From Desmodesmus armatus (taxonomy: Eukaryota > Chlorophyta > Chlorophyceae > Sphaeropleales > Scenedesmaceae): a stretch of DNA of 64,000 nucleotides. Shown here in pieces: positions 10,980 to 31,893 of this stretch. The position numbers and the translations under genes are program-made. The stretch is from assembly GCA_007449985.2 (NCBI GenBank), contig VIIQ02000076.1, positions 62,001 through 126,000 of the forward strand, given 5' to 3'. Each line of letters begins with the position of its first letter. The first letter of the stretch is position 1. The notes under the pieces were generated by a model. That model saw only the letters and a list, made by a program, of their open reading frames with translations. It was not told the origin of the DNA and did no database searches.

Positions 10980-13900
10980 TCACTGCTTGCATGGTGTGGG
11001 CCTGAACACGAGGGGCGAGTCATCCCCCTCACCCCCTGCCAGCCGTTGCCGCTTGTGCTGCACACCACCAGGGCCTGCAGACAAGCCCATGACTCCCTCT
11101 TCCTCCTCCTGCTGCTGTAGCTGTAGCTGCTGCCGGTGGGGCCCGATAGAGTCAGTCAGCAGCTCGCCCTGCGGGGTGCTCCCCAATGCCATAAGGCCCC
11201 CCAGGGATCCTGTGGAGTTGGGTGCTGCCATGTCTGCAAGGCTGCCAAACCAGCCTGGCGAGTACTGCTGCTGGCCCTGCCGCTGCTGCGCTAGCGCTGC
11301 TGGTGTGACTGTTGGATCTGACGGTCTTGCTAGCGGCTGCTGGTCTACTGCTGCTTGCTGCTGCTGCTCCTGGCCCTGTTGCTGCTGCGGCAGCGGTGGG
11401 CCCTGTTGCTGCAGCTGCTGTGGCTGACCCTGCTCTGCTGCCGAGCCTTCTGCACCAGCAGCTGCTGCATCCCCGGCCTCTGCCATCTCTGCAGGCAAGA
11501 ATGCAGAACAGCACACAACAGCAATCCCGAATGAGACAGGACATCAAGCCCGTTGGTGGCTGAGGTGACCAGAGTCATGTCGAGAGGTGGGTGCAGTCAC
11601 ATGCCCACAGTCCATAGTTGCATGTGGCTTATCGTGCAGCACCCCCACATTTATGACTGTTACAGCCACGGCGGCAAAAGCATGCCACACAGTCCCTGCA
11701 GGCAACTGCGGCCTTCATACTAGCTAGCTGCAGCCACAGCAGCAGCTTGCGTCAACTGCAGCGAGTAGCAGGCATACTCCCACTATACTATGCTACACTG
11801 GTACACTCCCACTGGTACAACAACCCACCTGTGTCACTCCCCGAGCCAGCTGCTTCATCATCATTACCATCCTGCTCCTCCTCCGACCCCTTGTCCAGCA
11901 GTGACGCTTTTGTCTCAAACCTGAACAGGTAGCCATGGCCCACCACCATGACTAAGTGCCTGCAGTCCTCTGACAGCCCACAGCCCTTCACACAGCCCTG
12001 CACACGAATGGCCTCAACCCGGGTGACCTGCCGGCCTGTACGGGTGTCATATACGTATGCTGTCGCCATGTGGTTGCCTGCAGGGAGGGGACAAGAAGTG
12101 GTTCAAGTGGTGGTACCTTCAACATGTGGAACAACAAGCATTTTTCACTGCAAGGTGGTGCAAACCAAGGTGTGCTGACAAGCTTTGGGCTGCCTGCACA
12201 ACTTTTGGCTGTGTCACTGCTTTGACTGAGTCTCAGTCTGTACACAGTTGCGTGCTGCTGCGGCAACAGACAGAGATGCAGGTGGCAGCCTTTAGCTGCT
12301 GCTGGGCCAAGAAAACAGAGACACATGCACATGAATGAATGACAGAGCAAAGCTGTTGCGCCCTCTGTACCAGCAGTTGCATGACTCACCCACGCACACA
12401 AAGCGTCCGTCACGGGTATGGCCGAATGAGCAGCGTTTGCTGTAGCTGGGTGTGCTGCTGCTGCCACAGCCCGGGACTTTCCAGCTGCTGGCCAGCTTGC
12501 CTGAGGGCCAGCTGTGCACTGACATGTGGCCGTCGGCTGTCTTGAGGCACACAAGGTCTCCTGCAGGCAGCATATATCATCCAACTTAACTTATGCTTGT
12601 CAAGTCAGCAGCTGTATCTCCTTAGATTCCCTGCTGGTACTAATGCATGACAGCTGGCTATCTCTAGGGGTATGGTGCTTTTTGAAGCCTGTACTGGCCA
12701 CGTTGCTGCTGCTGGTTGTGAGTGATGTAGGTGTTGGCCGCATTGCTGCTGCTGCAGCAGAGCATGCCACGCGGCTTGCTGCCAGCTGGCCTCACACCCT
12801 GCAAGACTGTCTCAGCAGAACCCACAGAAGTGCCAATGTGCTTCCTGGCTGGGTACACGTGATGATGACAGCACTGCTGGCAGTCACGTCAGCCAACGAA
12901 GGCACCATGCATTACCCACCTGTCAGGAAGCGTATGCAGTCCACAGCACTGTCAGGGTGTTCTGCTGCTAGCCACGCATCCCTGACCACCTCCGCTCCTG
13001 CGCTGCTTCGTACTGCTGCTGGGCTAATGTCCAGGCCACTAATGTCCCAATGGCTGAGCTTCCCTGCCCTGCTGGATGTCAGCACACAGCTGCCATCTGG
13101 GTGAATTGCCTGCAGCACAGCACACCACAGCACAGCACAGGCCACAACACAGGTCAGCACAGCACAGGTCCCATGTCATGTACAAGGGCAGTGAATCCAG
13201 GCAGTTGCGATAGCCTGCTGCATCACAACAATGTAACAAGGAGATCTTGAACAAACTGTTGCAACCATCAGCGTGCATGGTGTGCTACTCTGAGGCGTCC
13301 AGCGGGAGTGAACAGTGGTCACAGCATCGCGACCACCACCACTGCCGCAACAGCACTACCAGTAGATGCCTCCAGCCTCCAGCCACATGGACAACAGCAT
13401 CAATGTGCGGGTTGTGCAGCTCTACTGCAACAGCATGCACTTGTCGGATAGAGGACGCCTCTATGTAGGTGGGCACCTACCGCAGCAAACGCGTCTGTCT
13501 TGCAGCTCCACAGGCACGCTCCATTGCTGACCTGCCACAGCTGCAGCGTGCCATCTCTGCTCAACACCAGCAGCAGCCCCGGGCACTCTGATGCTGCTGA
13601 CAGCTCTGCAACAGCAGTGCCTGCTGGCAGCGGCAGCTGGCCCACCACTGCTGACTGGACCACACTGATGATGTGGATGTAGGGGTCAGAGCCGCCAACT
13701 GCCTGCAGTTTGGACACAACACAAGGGCAGCAAGGCGGCCGAGAAGAGAATTGCTTGATCTTTGGGGTGAAGTGTTCATGTGGTTGAAGTGTGGTGCCGA
13801 TGGCTGTTTGGTTGCGCAGTGATCTGTGTGTGCAAGATCAGGACAGGGTTGATGCCGGAATTGACCAGCAGCTGCATATCAACTGGTGAGGTTGGTGCGT

Positions 13901-14778
13901 TGCTGCATCAAGTGTAAGGAAAGTTGGCACAGTGAAGAAAAGCAGCAAGCTGATCTCTCTCACCAGCAGGACATCCCCGTAGGGATGCTGAGACAGGCCA
14001 GCACTCTTGATCCAGCAGCATGCATGAAACACATCCTGCAAAAGGCACACACAAGCTACACATGTATTCGCTGTGCCAAACACACAAGCAAGACGCACAG
14101 CCTCAGATTCTGCGCAAGCATCCCCCGCTGCACTGAAAGTATCCTTTGGCAACAAACGCTACACCCACGTGGCTGCTGCTGCTGCTGCTGCTGCTTCGTT
14201 TGTACTGTGGCTCGAGCTGGTTTGCTCTGCCAGTCATTGCCACAGCATTACCACTGCTCCTCTGCAAAGGGCGATAGAAGGCAAATAATCGTGCTGCACA
14301 CCTTGGAAGCATCAAGTGAGTTGGACAAGGAGAGGTTGCCCACCACTGCCACATGGTCACCCATGTGCATGTCATCATATATTGTAGCCTGCAGATGACA
14401 CAAGGCAGCAGCTTGTGTCTGTCTGTCGTGCACGCTACATGACCACAGCCTGGCATGTGCTGGAGCAATCGGAGATGTTGTGTAGGGGCATCAGCTTGGA
14501 AATCACGTTGTGGGAAGACTTCTCTGTTGATCACAACGAGTCACCTGGTCCTTTGCCACTGTAGCAAACAAGTTGCGGCAGTCTGCATCGCACAGGTTGA
14601 AGTCCAGGTGCTGCACTGGCGAGCAGTGGCTCTCCTGTGGCACACAAGCAAGCAACCAGATCTAAAGTGATCGTTGATCCTGTTTTGGGACTGCTGTGGA
14701 CCTTGTCTGCACTGCACCTGCCTTGATGACCGTTTTGAGCTTGAGCTGCTTCAAGGCTTGGAGTCTGCTGTCTGCCAT
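10980..14778 (-). CDS. WD40-repeat protein with Gln-rich C-terminus
   Basis: Nine exons join with agreeing phase: 14778-14722, 14634-14545, 14388-14302, 14035-13964, 13702-13481, 13109-12920, 12560-12390, 12077-11829 and 11488-10980, giving 548 aa. Intron 1 needs a GC-AG donor (AAG then GCAGGT). WD40-like blades include HLDFNLCDADCRNLFATVAK, SRDGTLQLWQVSNGACLW, HPDGSCVLTSSRAGKLSHWD and KTADGHMSVHSWPSGKLASS, so a seven-bladed propeller scaffold is expected. The opening strands (FATVAKDQATIYDD, then a VLLAVGGSDPYIHII segment) recall EED/LRWD1-type chromatin WD40 proteins, but this is weak. After the propeller come an acidic loop (SEEEQDGNDDE) and a ~110-residue Gln/Ala tail. Specific partners cannot be named. 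Confidence 0.82.
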
Positions 14779-15035
14779 CATTTACCCCTCCTGTCTGAAT
14801 GCAAACCTCTGGCAAAAATACTCGTCTTTTTTAATCGTCGTAAGTAAGGGTTGGAAAACCGAGGTTGGCGACTTCATTCGCTGATCGTTGGATGATCTGG
14901 GTTTGAATTTGAACTTGGAAACACCTGGCCCGATCCACGCCTAACCACATGTTATTATCAAGTCCATCGTCATTAATCACCGATCCTGTGTCAAGACATG
15001 CGCACAGCTGCAATCTATGCCTCAGTGCTATGTTA
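14779..15035. promoter_or_regulatory. Presumed WD40 gene promoter, bounded by a transposon
   Basis: This ~255-bp stretch separates the WD40 start codon (14778, minus strand) from the left TA of the Tc1/mariner-like element. It is less GC- and CAG-rich than its surroundings. The native promoter is here or was pushed 2.3 kb away by the insertion. Confidence 0.35.
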
Positions 15036-15426
15036 TGGCGGTTTTCAGTTATGTTTGCCGGAAATGAACACGGAGAATCGCAAAAAAGACTAAAAAAGAC
15101 TAAAAAAGACAACCAAAGACTAACCGGGACCCAGGGGGGACTAAACCCCCCAAAATTTGACCTTGTGGGCCACAAGAGCCACAGATCACCTCGCCACTGC
15201 GCCAAATTCTTTCACATATCACGTTCCGTGAGTCCCGCAGCTCTTGCAGAGGGCTGGACGCTGCAGCAGCTACGTCAACCTTGCCATCTCCCCATCCACT
15301 GTCCTTCTGTCGGGCATAGCATCGGGACCTCGGCGCAACGCCAGCACGTGCCAACGTATTCACCAGCAACCCTGTAGCCTACCTCGGTCCCCAGCACACC
15401 TCCATGCAGGCGTCCCAGCCCCAGCA
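15036..15426 (+). repeat. Left terminal inverted repeat of the Tc1/mariner-like element
   Basis: It matches the reverse complement of 16988-17368 from TGGCGGTTTTC through the transposase start ATGCAGGCGTCCCAGCCCC. Differences are one 10-bp unit and isolated substitutions (for example C/T near 15387). It includes three direct ACTAAAAAAG-type units and the first seven codons of the transposase ORF. Confidence 0.9.
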
Positions 15427-16727
15427 CAGTGCAGCTATGCAGCACAGTGCAGCTATGCAGCACAGGCAGCACTCCCCGTATGATGAGCAGGTCAGGTGCA
15501 AGGTGGTGGCCCTTTACTACAGTGACGGGCTGTCTGCAGAGCAGATATCAGCCAACCTAGGTGGCAGGCCCTGTGTCAGGACAGTGAGAAACATCTTGGC
15601 AGCGTTTGTGGCTGATGGCAGCACCAGTGTGCAGGGACGGCAGGGCATCGTGCACAGTGTCAGGAAGAATGACAGCGCCATGCAGAAGTGGCTGATTCAG
15701 CTCGTTGGTGAGGACTGCAACGCCACACAGGCTGAGTTGGCTGCGCGTCTGATTCAGCGGACAGCAGTGTACGTCAGTGCAGTTGACGTGTCCCGTGCCC
15801 TGAAAGAGCTGGGGTACTCCAGGGTGCGCACAACCAAGCAGGCAAGGGAGGCATGCGCAGCACAGCAGCAGCAGTTCAAGGAGCTGATTGAGTCGCTTGG
15901 TGTCAGGCCTGAGCACTGTGTGTTCATTGACGAGGTGGCTGCAGTGAGTATGGAGCAGAGGTGGTTCTTGCTGTGCATGCTTGGGGCACGGTAGACTTGC
16001 TGCACATGCCTGGGGCGCAGTAGACTTGCTGTACATGTCTGGGGCGCGGTAGACAGCAGGCAGACTGCGGTGCCCAAGCCCTGTGTCTGGCAGTGAATGC
16101 ATGTACAGCAGTTGCGTCTGGCTTGTGCCTGTCGGCTGCTGCTCTGTCATGCGCTGTATGCTATCTGTTTTCCTACGGGGCTGTTCTGGGTTGCCGTTTG
16201 CTTTCTGCTTGCACAACAGCAGCAGCCAAATGTCAACTCCCAACCTCACAGTCTGCCTTCCATACTGCTGCCTCCTGCTGCTGCCACCCCCGCCCACCCC
16301 AGGACTCAACTCACGTGTGATCAACCGGGACTATGCTTGGGTGCTGAAGGGCTTCAAGTCAATGACGGCCTGTATTTTCCTGCGGGGACAGCGGTTCACA
16401 TCAGTTGCTGCGATGGGTGTGGATGGCCTTGTTGGTGAACCTCTGATCATTGAGGGAGGGGCTGATATGGATATGTTTCTGACGTGGTTTGCAACTCAGG
16501 TGGTCCCCAAGCTAGGCTCCTTTCTGGCTGATGAGGTGCGCTGTGTTGTTGTGATGGACAACTGTGCTATCCACCACAAGTCCTCCATTGAGGCGCTTTG
16601 CCAGGGCATGGGGGCATTGGCTGTGTTCCTGCCACCATACAGCCACCATATATCTGCTCTGATTCTATGTCCTCTGAGGACCGTTTGGATGGGCCGTCTG
16701 AGGACAGAGAATTGTCGCCAGTCATAG
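15404..16727 (+). pseudogene. Tc1/mariner-like transposase, probably defective
   Basis: The ORF starts in the left inverted repeat (MQASQPQHSAAM). A helix-turn-helix region follows (VRCKVVALYYSDGLSAEQIS, then SVRTVRN-like helices), then a second paired-like domain to RTAVYVSAVDVSRALKELGY. The first catalytic Asp is in HCVFIDE (about 15930). An apparent intron starts GTGAGT at 15943. The downstream part resumes with NSRVINRDYAWVLKGFKS and contains the second catalytic Asp in VVVMDNCAIHH. The third catalytic residue, expected after LPPYS in the LPPYSPDxNPIE block, is missing: the frame reads LPPYSHHISALIL and ends. The obvious donor (phase 0) and the CCCCAG acceptor near 16303 (needs phase 1) do not keep frame. 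Both points suggest a non-functional copy. Alternatively, an unrecognised splice could restore the end. Confidence 0.75.
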
Positions 16728-17010
16728 GGCCGTCTGCACCTGGCGAGTACTCTGACATGTTGCCAGCTGGCTCATTCTCACTGGGCATGCTGCTGCTTTG
16801 GCTGTGGGTGGGTGTGTGGCTGGGAGGTGCTGGAGCTAGTGCCTGTTGAGGCTGTTGAGCTGCTGCTGTTGGTGCAAGTGACTGCGGTTTAGCTGCCTGC
16901 ACGCGGTCCTTGGTGAGGCCGGCGTAGAACCCGTGTGGCTGGGCTGCCCTTCTGCTGTGGCGAACTGCTGGTGCTGTCTGCTGGGTCTGCTGGGGCTGGG
17001 ACGCCTGCAT
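16567..17010 (-). CDS. Second ORF of the transposon, convergent to the transposase
   Basis: This minus-strand ORF starts inside the right inverted repeat with the same ATG and leader (MQASQPQ) as the transposase. It then diverges: QTAPAVRHSRRAAQPHGFYAG, then Gln/Pro/Ser-rich sequence with an acidic Ser tract (SSDGPSKRSSEDIESEQ). No family is recognised and the composition suggests disorder. It overlaps the 3' end of the transposase. It could be a real accessory protein, the 5' exon of one, or a chance ORF; the shared TIR-borne start makes transcription from the right end plausible. Confidence 0.4.
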   Translation of the reverse strand: MQASQPQQTQQTAPAVRHSRRAAQPHGFYAGLTKDRVQAAKPQSLAPTAAAQQPQQALAPAPPSHTPTHSQSSSMPSENEPAGNMSEYSPGADGPMTGDNSLSSDGPSKRSSEDIESEQIYGGCMVAGTQPMPPCPGKAPQWRTCGG

Positions 17011-17368
17011 GGAGGTGTGCTGGGGACCGAAGTAGGCTACAGGGTTGCTGGTGAATACGTTGGCACGTGCTGGCGTTGCGCCGAGGTCCCGATGCTATGC
17101 CCGACAGAAGGACAGTGGATGGGGAGATGGCAAGGTTGACGTAGCTGCTGCAGCGTCCAGCCCTCTGCAAGAGCTGCGGGACTCACGGAACGTGATATGT
17201 GAAAGAATTTGGCGCAGTGGCGAGGTGATCTGTGGCTCTTGTGGCCCACAAGGTCAAATTTTGGGGGGTTTAGTCCCCCCTGGGTCCCGGTTAGTCTTTG
17301 GTAGTCTTTTTTAGTCTTTTTTGCGATTTTCCGTGTTCATTTCCGGCAAACATAACTGAAAACCGCCA
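16988..17368 (-). repeat. Right terminal inverted repeat of the Tc1/mariner-like element
   Basis: Near-perfect inverted copy of 15036-15426, ending CTGAAAACCGCCA next to the TA at 17369-17370. It carries the same start codon context as the left repeat, here driving the minus-strand ORF. Confidence 0.9.
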
Positions 17369-17370
17369 TA

Positions 17371-19006
17371 ATGGGCACCACCAGCTGCAGCCTGAAGGGA
17401 AGCATGGACCTTGGTGGCAGCAACTCTTTGCCTCTGGTAGCAACCCACCCCTTGCCACCGCTTGACAGCCTCAAACTGAGGTGGATGTATGTATTCGTCA
17501 AGGACTGTGCGGTTTGAAGGGGCACCCAGTGACCGGCACCTGAACAGAGCCATTCATCAAAACAGCACCGCATGAGAGACCTATTACTGCTCAGCGTGGC
17601 TCCAAAATGTCAGTGGAGTTCCTGGTTATGTTCCAACCCTGTGTGGCTTTCAAGGTGCGATGCATGCAGATGTACCATACTGGACTCATTCCTGTCAGAG
17701 GCCGCTGGCAGATGTACAATACAGTTTCGTGCAGATGTACAATACAGTTTCGTTGCACACCGCATCCTGTTGACACACAGATACTCCTCAAGCAAACAGG
17801 TGCATTACCACTTGCAGCCATCCACAGACTCAAGATGTCGCCTTTACATGGTGCCCTGTCAGCGACTGCCTGGAACACAATAGCAGCACCGCTCAGCAGC
17901 AACAGGCTGCATCACAGCTTATCATCAAGCCTTGATGTGTGAAGCCAACAGTTGACTTGACTCATGCATGTAACAGGCAAAATCAAAATGCATCCCGCTC
18001 TTCACACGCATCACTCATTTACACACTTCACAGGAGGGTCACTCAAAGGGAGCCTTGCACTGCAATGCAGCGTGTCAGCAGGCAGCCAAGTGAACCCTGC
18101 TACATTTCTGCAACCAACTGATTGGCAAGCAGCAAAGCGACACGCAACTATGAAATGCCAAGGTGCCAAACATGACGACACTGTGCACTCTCTGGCACCC
18201 ACAATGCCAACTTGGTGTAAAAAACCTGACATTCCTGCAGCGGGAACCAACAGGCTCAGCACAGTGCATGCTCAGCTGGCCTCGACCCCAAACAGGCCAC
18301 TTGACCCAGACACAGGGGGAAACAACTGCACTCACCCACAGCTCTGCAAAACCACAGGAGAAACACAACCATGCCAAAGCAGCAAGCCTAACCAGCCGAG
18401 CTGACCGGTAAGCACATGCATGTGGTGAGCTTGTTATTCCCTGGGACCCCAGATTGGCACCATGGGCCATGCAATATGACCCACACACCTCTATGGTCAT
18501 CATGATGCTGCTGATCATGGCTGTACATGCCCATCGCAATCAGCAGTAGCTGTCAGCCAGTCAGCCCTGTGCCGTCTATGGGACCCACAGATGTAACAGC
18601 AGCTCAGTGCAAGCCCTTCCCACACCCCAACTTGAACTCAAAACGGCCCCACATGCCACCACTGCAACAACTCAAAGTCCAGCTGACCGTACTGTGGCCC
18701 TGCCAGCTTCAAACACAGCTGCAGGACCTGCCCAGCTCATGGCAGTTGCTTGCTGATGCTTCCCAGATCCTGCTGCTTGGGTCAGGATTTGGGGTTTAGG
18801 CTCTTAACCCTAAACCTCTAAAGCCCCGCCTGCGCTGGCTGGCTCCTTCAGCATCTTCAGCAGCAGCAACTGTGTCAGGTCACTGGGCGCAAACAGTAGC
18901 ACAACCGGCAGAGCCAGCAAGCATACCATTCGCAGCCGCTGCCGCAAGGGCAGCGGTATCCACAGCAGCAGGGTGCTGTGCAGTGTGTATGAGGGGCTTA
19001 GGGGCT
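17371..19006. other. Region between the transposon and the SQD1 3' end
   Basis: No gene was recognised. The minus-strand ORF at 17372-17553 (contains EYIHPPQFEAVKRWQGVGCY) directly abuts the transposon and may be a fragment of an older element. A 146-codon plus-strand frame at 17964-18404 has no family signature. Short telomere-like strings (GGGGTTTAGG, AACCCTAAACC) occur at about 18788-18815. The right part should contain the SQD1 3' UTR. Confidence 0.45.
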
Positions 19007-28643
<9,637 letters not shown>

Positions 28644-30140
28644 CTTGTTCAGCAGTGGAGAATCTTGGAATGATGATTGGTGATGTGTTGGCTGGTAGCT
28701 GCTGACGATCAGTGGCCTGGCGTTGGGATGAAATAGGGGTTGGGGGAATCTCAACCGGCGCTGGACATGAATGGCTGTCAGGCGGTTGCCGGTGTGGTCT
28801 GCAAGGAGCTGAAAGTCAAAACCATTTTACGCCAAACTCGTTGCACTAGCAATGCAGTGGACGCTGCAGCTGATCATGCTTCCTCTCACACACATTGTGC
28901 TGTCCTTGTGCCATTGCAATTGCTGCTAGGAAAGTTTTCAATTGCTTATGGAGCCATCATCAGCTGATATGATAGCCTTGTTTATCACGGAAGACTCTGG
29001 CTGGCGTGGCCTCCATAGTCACTTGAACGCCAGTGCCCTCAGATTCATCAATCAGAGCATATGCTCTGTGCAGAGCCCTCAGCACGGCAAGCACTGGGGG
29101 GAGCCTGCTCAATGTGTGCATTCTGGCATGAAAGTTTTACCTGTAAAACCAGGTGCCTTGTCGTTGGCGGCTGCCAGCAAGCTTGAGTAGTGAGCAGCAG
29201 CACCAGGGCAGCTGAGTGCACGAGCAGCGCGGGGGGGGGGGGGGGGGCACCTCTCAGCATGCGGCGACGCACTATGGCTGCTGTAGGCAACCTCTCCTCT
29301 GTCCAGTCCTGCTCCGTATTTGCAAAGGGTGGACGTGGTGAGACAAAGGCTGACCTGCAATGAGGGTGCTGGTGGGGTGCTGGCAACAGTTTGCCAATTG
29401 CCACAGACATACGAGGGCTTCATACTCATGGGGATGGTGTCTTGGTGGGGCTGCAGCCATCAAGCGCTCCGGCAGCTGTGCAGGCTACGGCCCGTGATTC
29501 CGCAATCACTCTAGCTGCAGTGGCTGTGTGGCCATCACACTCTGATCCCCTTGTAGTGCTTCCACACACACCGCCTTCTTTGCAACAGGTTATGACGGGC
29601 ACAGGAGCGAGGCACACCTGCCGTCTGCCCGCGCCCACCCCCCCTCTCCTACCCAGAATAGTCATCAAAGGTGTCTTGTTGCCCCCTCGCCCCCTTCAAC
29701 CGTTCATCTCCTTCTCCTGAGGCCCCTTCAGCACTTGCTGCAGTGAAGTCATAGGAGTGTAGGACGACAAGGAGTCACGGTATCTATTTTGTCGGCTCCT
29801 CTGTCATCCATGCTGTCAATCGCATGCTTCTGACAGGGTCTGCTGAACCCCAGTCAGGGTGTGATGAACCCTGCCAGTGAAAGCTGCCATTCGTGCATGC
29901 CATGTGGTTTATCATGTTCTTGTCTTATGTCTTCCTGCTTTCTCATTTGCTGAAGCGCTGCATTGGACATCAGAAGCGCTGCATTGGACATCAGATTGCA
30001 CACGGATTAATCATTGTTGGGTCACAAACAGCTGTCCTTTGTGGTTCGGTTGGTATTTGTGTATTTGTCGGTTTGGTTCACTAAGCTAAAGGTCCGAGGC
30101 CTTGGCGCACTAGCCACAGCAGCAACAGCACCAAGGAAGG
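28644..30140. other. Divergent intergenic region: SQD1 and SREK1IP1-like promoters
   Basis: About 1.5 kb between the divergent SQD1 (-) and zinc-knuckle (+) genes. No coding family was seen. Visible structure is a poly-G tract at about 29230-29248 and a perfect tandem pair of a 21-bp unit (AGCGCTGCATTGGACATCAGA) at about 29954-29996. Confidence 0.5.
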
Positions 30141-31893
30141 ATGTCTACAGGAAAGCTTAAAGCCCAGTACAACCGTGTGCGAACCAGGTAGGCTTGCTGT
30201 GGCATTTCTTATACCACCATGCATTGTTTTGCAGTGCACCTGCAGCTTCGGGTACATTCCATGCAGCTGCTGCAGTCTACTGTTACCACCGGCCCCATGC
30301 ATATGTACTGTGTAGACACCACCATGCTGCCTGCCTGTTCTGCTCTTTCCTATGCTGCAGTACTGCACTGCACACCACCAGCATATGGGAGAACACCATC
30401 GGGCTGCAGCAGGACCAGGCTGGCACCAACTCTGCCATCGAGGCTTCTATTTATGCCCCTGGCGGCGGTGGCAGAGGCAGGGATGCAAAGCGGCAGCGAG
30501 CACAAGAGCTCATAGAAGCATGTAAGTGGTGCGATCAGTGCACATGCTGATGCTCTGCAGCAGTGGCATGCTGATTTGACAGTGGTGCAGTGCACCAACA
30601 GCCTCGCAGCAGCGGGGAACAGGCTGCCGTGCAACTTCGTCTGTGTGGTGCTTGTCAGGCCCTGATGCTGCATGGCTGCAGCTGTGTTTAGCACACATAT
30701 CCTGCAGCAAATCATATCAGTTCTACACTCCTTTCCATTTGGCGCTGTCCAATAGCCACGCAGCAGTGACAGATTTGCAACTGTTGCAGTGCCATGCTCC
30801 TCACCTGCCCTGTGTATCCCCCCACCCCACCCCACCCACCCCACCCCACCCCACCCCACCCCACCCCACCCCACCCCTTCTCCGATTTCCTTCCTGTGCT
30901 GCAGCCGGCTACCAGCCCTCTGTCCGTGACTTTGACCAGCTCAAGGCCCTAGCCAGGCGCTCGGGCGGCGACGAAGCAGCACTCAACAGGGGCGCCTGCA
31001 AGCTGTGCGGCGGGCTGGGCCACCTCACAAAGCAGTGCAGGAACTTCCTGGACAAAGGCAGCGGGGCGGCAGCAGCAGGAGCTGCAGAGGCAGCAGCAGC
31101 GGCAGGCGGCGGCGACAGGCAGCTGCTGACGCAGGAGGATGAAGATGCACTGCTGCTCAACAGCGACAGCATGGATAGTTCGGATCTGGGGTCGGAGTCG
31201 GACAGTGAAAAGGAGCGGGTGAGTTGTCAGTGGACGAGGTGTTGGGTGGCTGTGGGGTGGGGTGCCTTAGCGGGGGGGTGGGGGGGCGTCGTCTGCTAGT
31301 TGGCTGCAGTAAGGGCATGACAGCATGCTGTTGTTGCTGCACATGCTGTGAGAATGAGGGTTGGGGGTCGCACTGGTGCGGCCGGCAGCAAAACCAAGGC
31401 AGACCCATGCAGAGAAGGCTGCCAGGGGTCTGGATTGGCCTTTGAGGGTTCAGGGCAGTTCAGGCATTACGGCATGATGCTGAGTACGAGTTATGCTGTG
31501 ACGTTGAGGGCGTATGCACAAGCATGTGTCCAGGGAACAGCAGAATGCATGCCAGAGCGCCTGCCAGGCTCGTCAATAAGCCACCAGCGTGTCGAGTGCC
31601 AGCTTAGTGGGCACAAGCTGACGCCGACACACAAACTCACGCTGTTTCATCTCCTCTGCTGCTTTGTGCAGAAGCGGCGGCGCAAGGAGGGGTCCAGGGG
31701 TGAGAAGGACAAGGAGCGCAGCAGCAGCAAGAAGCACAAAAAGGAGAAGAGCAGGAAGGAGAAGAAACACAAGAAGGAGAAGAAGCACAAGCGGGACAAG
31801 GACAGGCGCAGTCGCAGCAGGAGCCGCAGCAGGGACAGGAGCGACAGGCGGCGGGAGCGCAGCCGGTCGCGGTCCTTGGATCGCAGGGCGTGA
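30141..31893 (+). CDS. CCHC zinc-knuckle, Lys/Arg-Ser-rich protein, SREK1IP1-like
   Basis: Four exons join in phase: 30141-30187, 30361-30521, 30905-31218 and 31672-31893 (247 aa). The order is a conserved-looking N-terminus (MSTGKLKAQYNRVRT, then SIWENTIGLQQDQAGTNSAI), a single CCHC knuckle CKLCGGLGHLTKQC followed by RNF, an acidic Ser stretch (DSMDSSDLGSESDSEKER), then Lys-rich (KKHKKEK units) and Arg-Ser tails. The knuckle plus GHLTxxCRNFL, acidic Ser patch and KKHKKEKK tail match SREK1-interacting protein 1 and relatives, thought to act in pre-mRNA splicing in the nucleus. The N-terminal ~70 residues are extra relative to that family. The 3' coding end is duplicated downstream. Confidence 0.8.
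30821..30878 (+). repeat. CCCCA simple repeat just upstream of an acceptor
   Basis: About eleven CCCCA units (one irregular) sit ~25 bp before the CTGCAG acceptor at 30904. The tract forms the pyrimidine-rich stretch of this intron; its complement is a possible G-quadruplex sequence. Confidence 0.9.

Larger units (their letters stand above)
15036..17368. mobile_element. Tc1/mariner-like DNA transposon with long terminal inverted repeats
   Basis: The ends read TGGCGGTTTTCAGTTATG inward on both sides. Each is flanked by TA (15034-15035 and 17369-17370), the target-site duplication expected of Tc1/mariner elements. The inverted repeats are ~391 and ~381 bp and almost identical, which suggests recent insertion or gene conversion. 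The 10-bp length difference is one extra ACTAAAAAAG unit in the left repeat. The interior encodes a DDE-type transposase on the plus strand, and a second Ser/Pro-rich ORF runs in from the right repeat on the minus strand. The right flank (17372-17553, minus) has an ORF that could belong to an older repeat, but this is not established. Confidence 0.88.

Noticed and set aside
15244..17314. ORFs shared by both transposon ends (containing SSYVNLAISPSTVLLSGIAS)
   Set aside because: They are identical only because they lie in the inverted repeats. Neither matches a family, and both overlap the transposase leader out of frame.
17372..17553. ORF abutting the transposon as part of a host gene split by insertion
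   Set aside because: Joining the flanks at the TA site gives stop codons in the tested frames, and there is no matching coding sequence on the left flank.
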